Positions 23,990 to 34,739 of a stretch of 64,000 nucleotides of DNA are shown one piece after another (positions within the stretch are counted from its first letter, which is position 1; every line of letters starts with the position of its first letter). A model generated the notes under the pieces. That model was given only the letters and a program-made list of their open reading frames with translations, ran no database searches and was not told the origin of the DNA. The stretch covers positions 29,404,464 to 29,468,463 of the forward strand of contig NC_083582.1 of NCBI RefSeq assembly GCF_027579695.1, read 5' to 3'. Source of the DNA: Neoarius graeffei (taxonomy: Eukaryota > Chordata > Actinopteri > Siluriformes > Ariidae). Made by a program: the position numbers and the translations under genes.

Positions 23990-24300
23990 CTCTTGTCCAT
24001 TGGTGTTTTTTCTTGTAAATATGCATGAAGAATATCCAGTGAAATTTTGGTAGCCTTTTGGGTGTTCAACGTGTCTTTCTCTTTAAATCTTCAGCTTTTA
24101 ATGAAGCAAACCTCATGGCCATGTTTGTGTACAAACTGTCACAGTCACTCACTAGCGTGGAAGTTTTACATCTCCAACGTGTCTCTTTTCCAGTTTTTCA
24201 ATGTCCATTGGTACGTTTTTTTCCCTTGTTAATATGTGTGAAAAATATATAATGAAGTTTTGGTAGCCTTTCAGATGTTCAGCATGTCTTCAGTTTCAGT
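23990..24300. repeat. Direct duplication within the left fold-back arm
   Basis: A block of about 95 bp ('tgtccattggt...cttgtaaatatg...gaagttttggtagcctttcagatgttca') occurs at 23996-24090 and, diverged, at 24207-24300. Only one counterpart exists in the right arm. Confidence 0.65.
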
Positions 24301-25689
24301 TTTCAGTTTATTTATTTAGTGCTTAAACCAAGCACTGAATTAACCCCATCTTCTCTCTTTCCCAGCTGACAAAGAAATGACTGTGCACATGCGCAGCAGC
24401 AAAGTTATCATTGGATCTTTGCATGAGGTCTGACGTGTGACGTTGTGTTGTCTTGACGTGACAATATTATTACAATATTGCACGCTCATTCTCCATTGGG
24501 GAGAGTGGCGTAATACATGGAGGATAAGCAATATGATAACAATATTGTATGCCATCAATAAACCCACTAGAAGGGAGTAGAATACATGTTTTTATTCCAT
24601 GGAAAAAGTGGCCCGTATGTATAATAATTTCTGATATTTCACTCCGATGATGTAACTCCCAGTGTTTTCTGGCTGACTAGATGCGTTTTGTCAAAATGGC
24701 GAACTGGTTCAAAATTAAAATTCTTTTGATTAACCTACATTTTTTTGATCATCTTAAAGTGGGGAGTATATTTCACGAGTGAACACAGCAAACATTGGAA
24801 GTGACATAATCGGAATGAAATATCGGGAATTATTGAACATACAGGACACTTTTTTGATGGAATAAAAACATAATGTCTATTCCCTTTTAGCAGGTTTCAT
24901 TCAGTTTGGTTAGATAGCATGCAATATTGTTAGCATATCGCTTATCCTATGTGTATTATGCCACTCTACCCAATGGAGAATGACCGTGCAATATTGTTAC
25001 AATATTGCACACTCTCAAGATAACATGACATCATACATCGGAGCGCAAATATCCAATGAGAAACTTTTCTACTGCGCATACTCAGAACCGCTTCTGTGTT
25101 CAGCAGGAAAGAGAAAGACGCGTTGAACACCTGAAAGGTTGACAAAACTATATTTTATATTCTTCACGTATATTTACAAGAGAAAAACATACCAATGGAC
25201 ATCGAAAAACTGGAAAAGAGACACATCGGAGATGTAGAACTTCCACACTAGTGAGCGACTGTGACAATTTGTAAACAAACATAGCTGCCAGGTTTGCTTC
25301 ATTAAAAACGAAAGATTTTGAGAGAATTTTGGCTGCCAGGTCGTATCGTTGTGTGTCTTTGTTGATGTTGATTTTAAAAGTAACTAAGTAAATTACACAG
25401 GGAAATTAATACTTGTGTATCAGTGAAAAATACCATGGTGACTATGTGTGGAAGAAGAGTCTGAAGACAGAAACCTTAGTTTCTTGGTCATTCACCTGTG
25501 CTATTTGCTCTCGTTATCACTACTTTATTAGCGTTTGCTAATGCTACTGATGAACTCTACACTGGCTGGAAGGTGACATCACTGCTACACTGATGAACGC
25601 TACACTGGCTGGAAGGTGACTTCACTGCCGCCCTGATAGCACCAACTCACAGGTAAGCTAGCGCTGGCCTTTGCCAATGCTGATATGAA

Positions 25690-25995
25690 GAGAGTGTGTA
25701 TAATAATAATAAATCAAAGTCCTTCCCACGCCATGTGGTGCATAGGGTGGCACCAATCTCTGTTTCCATAGCCCTCGGCCTCTCGCCTATTACATAGCTA
25801 GGGTTACAGTGGGGGACTAGTCCTCTGGTAACCGCGAGAGTTTGACTCCCCACTCGCATCTGTATTGCAGCGTGCCTTGCCAGACGGTACCATTTTTATG
25901 ATGGTCTTTGGTACTGTATGACCTGACCGTGAGTAGAACTTGCGATCTCCCAATTGAGAGGCGGACACGCTAACCACTAGGCCAACTCACGATAA
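25690..25995 (-). mobile_element. tRNA-derived SINE of a second family, full length
   Basis: The minus strand starts with a tRNA-like head (TTGGCCTAGTGGTTAGCGTG, A box), continues through a unique body and ends in an (ATT)n-type tail at 25697. (AAT)n also flanks the head at 25991. It lies in the unpaired part of the right fold-back arm, so it inserted after the inverted repeat formed. Confidence 0.75.
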
Positions 25996-26079
25996 TAATA
26001 ATAATAATCCAAAATTATTTAAATGGTATTATAATTTAAAATATTATTTAAATATAATTTAAAATATGTTAAAATATGC

Positions 26080-26082
<3 letters not shown>

Positions 26083-26131
<49 letters not shown>
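26083..26131. repeat. (TTA)n microsatellite
   Basis: About 16 uninterrupted TTA units. Confidence 0.95.
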
Positions 26132-26730
26132 TAAATAATAATAAGCCAGCCAATATTATTTAAATATGTCACTCAGATCTGTGATGTTTTTCATATGAAA
26201 AATATGAGCTTTTTAACATGAGAAAATAAACTTCATATCTTCAAGCCAACATGTAATTTTATTTTTGTTATACAGACACATTCACAAACAAAAACTATGA
26301 AAGTGAATCAAAACAATTCATCGATTTCCTCATAAGTGACATATAGAGATTTATGTCACAGTTTTGGTTCTCCATGTCCTGGATGTAGCTCATATAAAAA
26401 AATATGAGTGGTGTATTTCCCAGTAAAACTGTCATTTCTTTATAATAAATACATATAAAAATGTGGACAAGTACATCAAGATTTTTATATGTCACTGAGA
26501 CACATCAAACTACTCTGTTGCATATAGGCTCAATAAAGCCTTGGCATCACTGTCAATCTATTTGTCTGTGTTTTTTTTTTTTAATTGGCAGTTACCAGTG
26601 CTGCATTATGTAGCTTGCCTTGACTCATCTGTTTGACCAATCATCATACACTTCCATGAGTCATGGTTCCTCTTTTGCTGGGGGAGTACCAACCCTGAAA
26701 AGGTACTCTAAAAAAGTCCCTTAAAACAGC

Positions 26731-26731
<1 letters not shown>

Positions 26732-26780
<49 letters not shown>

Positions 26781-27290
26781 CAGTTCAATTTATATAGCAC
26801 CTTTCTCACACCCGTAGTCACTTTACAATTAGGGGCAAAAAAAAAAGAAGAGAGTCCACCAAACGAGGGTCAGGATGCAATTCCAATGGTGTAGCAACCC
26901 ACAGTCCCACCAGGCGCATGAAGATAAATCCCACACTGCCTGCACAGCTGCCATGATGCCACCAGGCAATGGTGCTCGGAACACTGTGCCATGGATCCAC
27001 AAAGCGAGCACAGAAACACCGCTACACAGAGTGCCGATATGTCCTAAACCACCTGCACAGCCAACGCGATGCCACCGAGCAACATCGCTCGGAACACTGC
27101 ACCAAGCACAAAAGCACCGCTACACAGAGCACTGGACAATCCTGATGTTAAAAGAGCAATGAGCTCACTGCAGTCCATAGCGAGAAGCACAGGCATCACC
27201 CATGGCAAACCAAGGCCTGAAGGAAACTGATGCCAAAACTGGGTCCAGAGCTACACCACAACTGGTGGCCAAAACACTAAAAAAAAAAAA
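26732..27290. repeat. (AAT)n plus repeat with internal ~115-bp tandem duplication
   Basis: (AATAAT)n to 26780, then 'ttcaatttatatagcacctt', a common fish repeat opening. The block 'gatgccaccaggcaa...gctcggaacactg...caccgctacacagag' occurs twice (about 26950-27030 and 27068-27130). The 95-codon frame over it is not gene-like. Confidence 0.6.
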
Positions 27291-27299
27291 AAAATAAGC

Positions 27300-28680
27300 A
27301 TCAAACTACACAAAAAACACAAAAAGAAAAAAAAGAAAAGTGAAAAGCTCCAGTGAGAAGTGGCAGCCAAAATGTACTCTCAACCGGAAACAGAAACACT
27401 AATAGCTGTAAGCGTTCTCTGTTCCTGCAGTGCAGAGACACAAAGAAGGGGAAGTTCCTTCAATAGTTCGATAAACTATGAAAAGGTTCCTCTAGTCTAA
27501 AAGCACCTTATGCCTTTGGTGTGCATTTCATGCAGCTCAGCACTGACTCATAGGTGTTTAACACAGTGCCTTCGATCCAGCTGACTCAAGAAACTATGCA
27601 GGAACCTGGGCTGGAGCAATGTCTCAATCCATTTAGCACTTACACTAACCATCCCGGTATTGTTGTTTTAGCTTAACACTGAAGAATATGGTATATGCCT
27701 TTCCTAGGCATCTTGCTTGTTTTACTTCAGGGCCTCCCAGCTTTGTGTTTCTTTGTGGAAATGAAGCCACCCTTAAACAGAATGGATTTTAGGGTCTAGT
27801 GGAAACCGAAACACACAAGCTTGTTCCTGTACAGACCACACACACACACACACAGCTTCAACAGACAAATGTATAAATGCATAGCTTTTACCAATATGAT
27901 GAAAAACAAATTTTTTTTTTCAAATGAGGAGGTTAAACATTCAGATGTACAGCACATTATTCTTCAGAGACAGTCAAAAAGTTTGTTCCAGGCCAGATGC
28001 AAGTTGAAATCAGTGTTTAAAATGCAGTTTTTTTTTTTTTCTCTAAACCTTCTTGATATTTATTTCATCACTGAAACTTTCTCTTCATATCTTATTTGCA
28101 GTCCCACCTGTGAATAAATGCTATGGATCAGGGAAGTCTAGTGGAATATTAAAGACATAATCTAATCCCCATATAGACCACACACACACACACACACATA
28201 CAGAATGCATAACTATTGCCAGGATGATGCATAAGAACATTAAATGGGTCACTGATCCTCAGCTTCTAGGCACTAAATTTAAAATCCAGTACATTTAGTA
28301 CTTCTGTTAAAAGCATTGTGTCTAGAGGATTTTTTTTCTTTCTCTTATTATCAAGAGCCAAAGGTATCACAGTGTATTAGGACCATTGTAGATTAAAAAG
28401 AAAAATACAGAATGGAGGGAGGGGGTAGTATTCCGAGAAAAAACAGAATTTCCAAGATTAAAAGTGTAAATTTTGATGAGGGATTATACAGTCACAAATG
28501 TACAAGAAAAAAACCCCTCAAATTCCGAGATTTAAAAGTAAAAAAAAAAAAACACCTGGGATTTTTTTTTTGTGTGTGTGTGTCAAGAAACCAGATTGCT
28601 TCACTTTGCAAGGTTGCATCAATGTCATCACATCACAGATGCTGAGCCGAGAGTTCGAGGAAATGCAGTCTTTCCTCCTC
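27300..28680. other. Intergenic DNA with two related (CA)n blocks
   Basis: 27826-27905 and 28170-28240 share 'tacagaccacacacacacac' followed by similar flanks, suggesting an old local duplication. No exon seen. Confidence 0.5.
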
Positions 28681-28685
28681 GATCG

Positions 28686-28688
<3 letters not shown>

Positions 28689-28742
<54 letters not shown>

Positions 28743-28765
28743 GTATGTATATATATATATATAAT
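28689..28765. repeat. (TA)n microsatellite
   Basis: About 50 bp of pure TA followed by interrupted TATG/TA. The tyrosine/isoleucine frames across it are artefacts. Confidence 0.95.
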
Positions 28766-28774
28766 GTATGTATG

Positions 28775-28919
28775 TTATTTACCAGCTGGGAGGTCTGTAT
28801 CGTGAAATACCGTGACCGAGGTCTTGAAAGTACTGACCGAGGCCCTCTGGACTGAGGTCAGTATTCAAGACTGAGGTCACAGTATTTCACCATACGGACC
28901 GACCTTAAGCTGGTAAATA
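28775..28919. mobile_element. Palindromic MITE next to the (TA)n run
   Basis: Arms 'ttatttaccagctgggaggt' onward and '...ccgaccttaagctggtaaatag' pair over about 68 bp each (28775-28842 and 28849-28919), with a loop of only a few bases. It contains GACCGAGGTC sub-palindromes. No coding sequence. A relative of the arm ('ggtctgtatcataggatacagacc') is at 35490-35520. Confidence 0.8.
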
Positions 28920-28924
28920 GTATA

Positions 28925-29470
28925 TTTATTTTTTTCTTTACCAAATTCTAACAGAAAACGAGAACACCCAAAAGGGAAAACCAAGCTGAGCCAAGGCGAG
29001 CCACCATTTTGAATCCTCATTCACGGCTGTAATGCAAATTGCTTTATGACATGGAGTCAACAGGAAATCTTTTGGTGGAGAGGGTGGAGACCTCGACTGG
29101 CTATCGTAGCCTGCAGGGAATCGGCCGTCAGACATTCTGTCGCATGTCCCAGACCCGGTGAAATGTAACTGAATTGTCTTGGCCAGCCCTAAGGGTCCCA
29201 TCTACATCTCATCATTGCTGAGGAGTGTGCTCCCATCACCCAGTCAAGCATCCAGCCAGAGCAGGTCATGATATTTTTTACCATATTAACATGCCATTGT
29301 TGTGTGTTATGCCTGATGTAAAGACTCTCGTCTCTGCGAGCCTACCACACAGATTTAATACTTGTCATTTTTAGGGCATACCTAACAACCTGTGTTTTCT
29401 TTCTCTCTCTCTTCCCCCCCCCCAATCTGTCCGAGTTACATGTTGATCCTGGGATTGAGATGCTGGCCTC
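28925..29470. other. Intergenic DNA
   Basis: No feature supported. Opposed frames at 29342-29727 lie mostly over a repeat. Confidence 0.45.
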
Positions 29471-29477
29471 TTCTGCC

Positions 29478-29845
29478 CCTCGGACCTGCTTGATCCATCT
29501 TGGTGCCCTGTGTCTGGTCGGAGTTTTATCGCACCGCTCCTGTAAGGGACGGCCCCATGGGGACAGTTGAGGGTTATACCTGTTAAAACTGTTAATATTA
29601 TAGTCAGGCTGTCTGTTGTTGCCCAAATGAGGATGGGTTCCCTTTTGAGTCTGGTTCCTCTCGAGGTTTCTTCCTCATGTCGTCTGAGGGAGTTTTTCCT
29701 TGCCACCGTCGCCACAGGCTTGCTCATTGGGGATAGATTAGCTCATGTTTTAAGTCGTTCAAATTCTGTAAAGCTGCTTTGCGACAATGTTTATTGTTAA
29801 AAGCGCTATACAAATAAACTTGATTTGATTTGATTTGATTTGATT
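29478..29845 (+). mobile_element. L2-type LINE/SINE 3' end with (TTGAT)n tail
   Basis: Uninterrupted version of the element split at 10112-11765: 'cttgatccatcttggtgccc', 'gatgggttcccttttgagtc', 'agggagtttttccttgccac', 'gctatacaaataaacttgat', followed by five TGATT units. The perfect pentamer tail is where LINE-type reverse transcription starts. Confidence 0.8.
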
Positions 29846-29870
29846 TCTCCTCGGTATACAAGTGCACTTC

Positions 29871-30171
29871 TATGGCAGTGGGGGCATGGTCAAGCGTCTG
29901 TCTGTGACCGGAGGGCGGAGTCAGGGAAGGTAAGTGGCAGAATCACTACACCTGAGGTGAATTAACCTGTTTGTGTGTCTTCCCCAGTGACCGTGCCCTA
30001 TTTAAGGAAGAGAGCGAGAGCAGAGCGGGCTCTCTCCCCAACCAGACAACGGGAGTGTGTGTGTATATATGTGCATAGTTAAGGCTGAAAAGCAAAAAAT
30101 AAACAGGTTTTGTGAACTCAGTTCTGGCCTGCCATCCTTCTCTGCTCCACCCACCCATCTGAACTGCTACA
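29871..30171 (+). repeat. 5' LTR of element 1
   Basis: 301 bp. Starts TATGGCAGTGGGGGC (the 3' LTR starts TGTGGTAG) and ends CTGCTACA. Contains a TATA-like 'ccctatttaaggaag' at 29997-30011 and a polyadenylation signal AATAAA near 30100, placing the transcript start and end between them. Confidence 0.93.
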
Positions 30172-30172
30172 G

Positions 30173-30190
30173 TGGTGCTGAAACCTGGGA
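30173..30190 (+). promoter_or_regulatory. Primer binding site
   Basis: TGGTGCTGAAACC begins two bases after the 5' LTR. Copy 2 has TGGTGCCGAAACC at the same place. The first eight bases of the copy 2 form match the 3' end of tRNA-His; the rest does not match, so the primer tRNA is uncertain. Confidence 0.6.
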
Positions 30191-30217
30191 TTTGGAGCGC
30201 CAAAGCAGAACAGCCCC

Positions 30218-31150
30218 ATGGAGTCCTCCCCTTTCTCCGAGCTGGTCCACGCCCTCGCCACGGCCCAGCAAAGCCAGCACCAGGCACTAGTCGTCCTCCG
30301 GAAGGAACAGGAACAGCGGTTCGAGGCCCTGGTGCTGGCTCAGCAGGAAGAGTGACAGGCGTTCCGCCACCGCCGCGGGGCCGTCCCCCTTCACCCTGAT
30401 GAAGATGGGCCCGCAGGACGACCCCGAAGCCTTCCTCACGTTCTTTGAGCAGGTGGCAGAGACCTCGGGGTGGCCAATGGAACAGCGCGTGGCGTGCCTC
30501 CTCCCCCTGCTAACAGGAGAGGTGCAGCTGGCCACGCTACAGCTCCCCACCGATCACCGGCTGGCCTACATGGACCTTCGCCGGGCTGTCCTCCAGCATG
30601 TGGGGTGCACCCCCGAGCAACAACGGCAGTGCTTCCGTGCTTTGCACTTGGAGGAAGTCGGCCGGCCATTCATGTTTAGCCAGCAACTCCAGGACACCTG
30701 CGGGTGGTGGTTGAGGGCCGACAACCGCGACGCCGAGGGGATCATCGACCAGGTGGCGCTGGAGCAGTTCATCGCGTGTCTACCAGCCCGAGCTGCAGAG
30801 TGGGTCCAGTGCCACCACCCGGCGTCGCTGGATCAGTCAATCGAGCTGGCAGAGGACCATTTGGCGGCTGTCTCGATGGCAGGACAGCAGACAACCTCTT
30901 CTCCCCTCTCCTCTCTCTCTCCCTCTCCTCCTGTGTCTCATCCTCGCCCCGTTCCCCCACCGCGGAGGCGGGAGCCGGCCCCACCCCAGCTGGCCTGCCA
31001 CACCCGTGGTGCCCTCCCGTTTCTCCCTTCTGTGTCTATCTCCCCCCCCCCCAGGTGAGTGAGCCCCAGAGCACCAGTGCAGAGAGGAAGCCCAGGCCAG
31101 TTTGCTGGTGCTGCGGGGAGCCGGCCCACCTCCAACAGCAGTGCTCGGTA
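30218..31150 (+). pseudogene. gag: gag with SCAN-like capsid and zinc knuckle, broken
   Basis: ATG at 30218 opens a frame that stops at 30353 (a CGN arginine codon changed to TGA, judged from copy 2). After a frameshift the main part runs 30399-31058: PEAFLTFFEQVAETSGWPMEQ, then VACLLPLLTGEVQLA (N-terminal capsid), then CFRALHLEEVG, CGWWLRADN, QVALEQFIACLPARAAEWVQ and SIELAEDHL, the pattern of the SCAN domain. A poly-C run near 31048-31056 shifts the frame again. Beyond it lies a CX2CX4HX4C knuckle (CWCCGEPAHLQQQC, about 31104-31145). It packages element RNA into virus-like particles in active relatives. Confidence 0.9.
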
Positions 31151-31678
31151 ATGGAGGTGGGCACGGTGGTTCAGATCCCCGACGTGCCAGGAGCCGCCCT
31201 CGATCGGGCCGGAGCGTATCACATACCGGTGAGTATCCAAGGGGATACATATCAGGCATTGGTGGATTCTGGTTGTAATCAGACCTCAATCCACCAAAAC
31301 CTGGTGCAAGATGAGGCATTGGGGGGAGCACAATTGGTGAAGGTGTTGTGTGTGCACAGGGATGTTCACAGCTACCCTTTAGTGTCGGTCCACATTTTTT
31401 TTCAAGGGGAAAAATTTATAGTGAAGGCGGCGGTTAATCTTCGCCATACCGACTCAATAATTTTGGGGATGAATTGGCCGGGATTTGGGGAATTAATGAG
31501 TCACCTAGTGAAGAGTGGGTCCTGCCGTAGTTTAATAAGGGGAGGTCCCAGTGTCGCATTGGCGGGAGCAGCTGTCACAGAGCCATCTACGTCAGCTCCG
31601 TGTCAGAGTGAGGAGCCACCAGCTCCTCCTCTCTCTCTTGGGGAATCCCTCGCGGATTTTCCATTAGAGCAGTCATGA
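31151..31678 (+). pseudogene. pro: Aspartic protease domain
   Basis: Same frame as the zinc knuckle. Contains ALVDSGCNQTSIH with the DSG active-site triad, followed by the hydrophobic strand DSIILGMNW of retropepsins. Cleaves the Gag-Pol precursor in active relatives. The frame ends at an in-frame TGA (31676-31678) where copy 2 has a sense codon. The downstream integrase continues in the same frame, so the stop is a secondary lesion. Confidence 0.85.
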
Positions 31679-32990
31679 GACGAGACTCTGTGGCATGCAT
31701 TTGACCAATTGAGAGTAATCAATGGTCAAATGCTCCAGCCAAACGCTGCCCCGTCCTTCCCCTACTTCGCAATTATGAAGGATAGATTATATCGAGTGAC
31801 GCAGGACACTCAAACTAAAGAGCAAGTCACGCAGCTTTTGATTCCGAAGAGCCTCCGGGAATTGGTACTCCAGGCGGCTCACTTTAATCCCATGGCTGGA
31901 CACTTAGGGCAGAATAAAACACTAGCCCGAATAATGGCCCAGTTCTATTGGCCAGGGATTCGCAGCGATGTCCGTAGGTGGTGTATGGCATGCCGCGAAT
32001 GCCAGTTAGTAAATCCAGCAGCCATCCCAAAAGTGCCTTTGCGCCCTCTCCCATTAATCAAGACTCCATTCGAAAGAATTGGGATGGATCTCGGTGGGCC
32101 ATTAGATCGGTCAACACGAGGGTACTGCTTTATTTTAGTTCTGGTGGACTATGCAACGCGATACCCGGAAGCGGTGCTTCTTCGCAATATCTCAGCGCGC
32201 AGTATTGTGGAGGCACTCTTCCGCGTCATCTCCCGAGTTGGAATCCCGAAAGAGATTCTGACTGACCAAGGCACCGCATTTATGTCACGAACACTGAACA
32301 AACTTTATGGGTGATTAGGTATTAAGCCAATCCGCACCAGCGTGTGTCACCCACAAACAGACGGTTTAGTCGAACGATTCAATCGCACCCTCAAAAATAT
32401 AATTAGGAAATTTGTAAGCGAGGAGCACATAATTGGGATAAATGGCTCAAACCCTTGTTGTTTTCAGTGCGAGAGGTTCCACAAGCCTCCACGGGGTTCT
32501 CCCCATTCGAATTATTATATGGGCACAAGCCGTGCGGCATTCTAAACATGCTGCAAGAAAATTGGGAGGAGGGACCTTCACCAAGTAAAAATGAAATTCA
32601 ATACGTTATGGACCTGCGCGCAAAACTCCACACACTCACACACCTAACCCAGGAGAATTTGCGGCAGGCCCAAGAACGGCAAACCTGCCTGTATGACAAG
32701 GGTACACGCCTTAGGGAGCTCACACCGGGTGATAAAGTACTCATACTGTTGCCCACATCGAGCTCCAAATTGGTCGCCAAGTGGCAAGGACCCTTTGAGG
32801 TCACACGGCGAGTCGGGGACGTCGACTACGAGGTGAGGCGAATGGACAGGGGTGGGGCGCTACAGATTTACCACCTCAATCTGCTCAAACTCTGGAACGA
32901 GGAGGTCCCCGTGGCATTGGTATCGGTGGTTCTGGAGAAGGCGGAGCTGGGGCCAGAGGTTCAAAAGGGAGCATTGGCATCGCGTACCTC
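31679..32990 (+). pseudogene. int: Integrase, placed before reverse transcriptase
   Basis: Zinc domain HX6H...CX2C (AAHFNPMAGHLG ... CMACREC, around 31878-32005). Catalytic residues: Asp in RIGMDLGGP, Asp in LTDQGTAF, Glu in LVERFNRTL (the DDE triad, all present). C-terminal GPF/Y module at KWQGPFEVTRR. Lesions: a TGA at 32312-32314 and a frameshift near 32425-32450. From 32455 the frame is open straight through the integrase C-terminus into RT, which physically proves the IN-RT order. Would insert element DNA into the host genome. Confidence 0.92.
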
Positions 32991-34449
32991 TCCGGTCCCC
33001 TGTGGAGACCACCTCTCCCCGACCCAACTCACGGAGGTTGCCCAGTTGCAGACCGAATTTTCGGACATGTTCTCGCCCCTGCCCGGCCGCACCAACCTCA
33101 TAGAGCACCACATTGAGACGCCGCTGGGGGTGGTAGTGCGTAGCTGCCCTTACAGGCTACCCGAACACAAGAAAAAAGTGGTTCGGGAAGAACTCGAGGC
33201 CATGCTCAAAATGGGCATCGTCGAGGAGTCCGACAGCGACTGGAGCAGCCCGGTGGTCTTGGTACCCAAGGCCGACGGGTCGGTCCAGTTCTGTGTGGAC
33301 TATAGAAAAGTCAATGCGGTGTCTAAATTCAACGCGTACCCAATGCCTCGTATTGATGAGTTGCTCGATCGACTAGGCACGGTTCGCTTTTACTCGACAC
33401 TGGATTTGACGAAGGGTTATTGGCAGATCCCCTTGACTCCACTATCCTGAGAAAAAACGGCCTTTTCCACACCGTTCGGCTTACACCAGTTTGTCACACT
33501 TCCTTTTGGGCTGTTTGGGGCGCCCGCTACGTTTCAGCGGCTGATGGATAGGGTCCTCTGCCCCCACACCACCTATGCAGCCACGTACCTTGACGACATT
33601 ATTATTTATAGTAATGACTGGCCGCGGCACCTACAACACCTGAGGGCCGTCCTTAGGTCGCTGAGGTGGGCGGGTCTCACAGCCAACCCGAAGAAGTGTG
33701 CGATTGGGCGGGTGGAAGTACGGTATCTGGGCTTCCACTTGGACAATGGGCAGGTGTGTCCCCAAATTAACAAGACGGCAGCAATTGCGGGCTGCCCGAG
33801 GCCCAAGACCAAAAAGGGGGTGAGACAGTTCCTGGGGCTGGCTGGCTATTATCGTAGGTTTATACCTAATTATTCGGACGTCACCAGCCCGCTGACTGAT
33901 CTCACTAAAAAGGGGTCACCAGATCCGGTCCAGTGGACGGAGCAATGCCAGCGGGCTTTTTCTGAGGTAAAGGCTGCACTGTGTGGGGGGCCACTGTTAC
34001 ACTCCCCTGACTTTTCTCTCCCTTTTATATTGCAGATGGACGTGTCGGACAGAGGGCTGGGGGCTGTTTTGTCCCAGGAGGTGGAGGGGGAGGATCGCCC
34101 AGTGCTGTACATAAGTCGTAAGCTGTCAGTGCGTGAGGGGCGCTACAGCACCATAGAGAAGGAGTGCCTGGCCATCAAGTGGGCGGTCCTTGCCCTCCGT
34201 TACTACCTGCTGGGATGCCCTTTCACCCTCTGTTCGGACCACGTGCCCCTCCAGTGGCTCCACCGCATGAAGGATGCCAACGCGCGGATCACCCATTGGT
34301 ATCTGGCCCTCCAACCCTTTAACTTCAAGGTGGTCCACAGGCCAGGGGTGCAGATGGTCGTGGCGGACTTCCTCTCCCATCAAGGGGGGGAGTCGGCTGC
34401 AGGCTGGATGGCTGCCCGGCCTGAGTCGGGCGGTGGGGGTATGTGGTAG
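32991..34449 (+). pseudogene. pol: Reverse transcriptase-RNase H
   Basis: RT begins with the LPEHKKKVVREELEAML finger region, then FCVDYRKVN, STLDLTKGYWQIPL (first catalytic Asp), a TGA stop at 33448-33450, LPFGLFGAPATFQ and the YLDD box (intact). It continues through GVRQFLGLAGYYRRFIPNYS (connection) to RNase H (MDVSDRGLGAVL, EKECLAIKWAV, LCSDHVPLQWL) and ends in the first bases of the 3' LTR. Only one stop interrupts the whole RT-RH stretch, and the same stop is present in copy 2. Confidence 0.93.
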
Positions 34450-34739
34450 TGGGGGCATGGTCAAACATCGGTCTTTGACCGGAGGGCAGAGTCAGGGAAG
34501 GTAAGTGGCAGAATCACTACACCTGAGGTGAATTAACCTGTTTGTGTGTCTTCCCCAGTGACCGTGCCCTATTTAAGGAAGAGAGCGAGAGCAGAACAGT
34601 CTCTCTCCCCAACCAGACGATGGGATGTGTGTATATATGTGCATAGTTAAGGCTGAAAAGCTAAAAATAAATGGGTTTTGTGAACTCAGTTCTGGCCTGC
34701 CGTCCTTCTGTGCTCCACCCACCCATCCGAACTGCTACA
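34442..34739 (+). repeat. 3' LTR of element 1
   Basis: 298 bp, TGTGGTAGTGGGGGC...CTGCTACA, preceded by a purine-rich tract (ggcggtgggggta) that would prime plus-strand synthesis. Followed by the ACTTC duplication. Confidence 0.93.

Larger units (their letters stand above)
23460..26295. repeat. Giant fold-back (inverted repeat) element, about 2.8 kb
   Basis: Sequence left of about 24740 reappears in reverse complement to the right. Outer arms: 23460-23630 against 26135-26295 (shared 'gtttgtgaatgtgtctgtat', 'ctgagtgacatatttaaata'). Inner arms: 24085-24735 against 24745-25320 (shared 'tttttaatgaagcaaacct', 'tctcttttccagtttttc', 'attctccattgggnagagtgg'). Both arms are diverged, so it is not an assembly artefact of identical copies. 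Unpaired segments are 23640-24040 on the left, and 25325-26130 on the right, which carries a SINE and a (TTA)n run. No transposase is visible. Confidence 0.85.
29871..34739 (+). mobile_element. LTR retrotransposon 1: Gmr1-like Ty3/gypsy element, complete but dead
   Basis: Two LTRs (29871-30171 and 34442-34739) enclose, in order, gag, protease, integrase, reverse transcriptase and RNase H. Identical ACTTC at 29866-29870 and 34740-34744 is the 5-bp target duplication. Integrase lies before RT, the reverse of normal Ty3/gypsy order and diagnostic of the Gmr1 group of deuterostome elements. The LTRs differ at a modest number of sites. Every domain is present, but several stops and frameshifts break the polyprotein, so the copy is not coding-competent. 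A related copy is at 44738-52338. Confidence 0.95.

Noticed and set aside
25960..25995. tRNA gene on the minus strand
   Set aside because: It is the tRNA-like head of a SINE with a diverged B box and an (ATT)n tail.
28498..28805. Frames ending in Tyr-Ile repeats
   Set aside because: Translations of (TA)n.
30436..31331. Minus-strand frames over gag/protease of LTR element 1
   Set aside because: GC-rich shadows of the plus-strand gag-pol sequence.
29871..34739. Endogenous retrovirus with envelope
   Set aside because: RNase H runs straight into the 3' LTR and no envelope-like frame exists; it is a retrotransposon.
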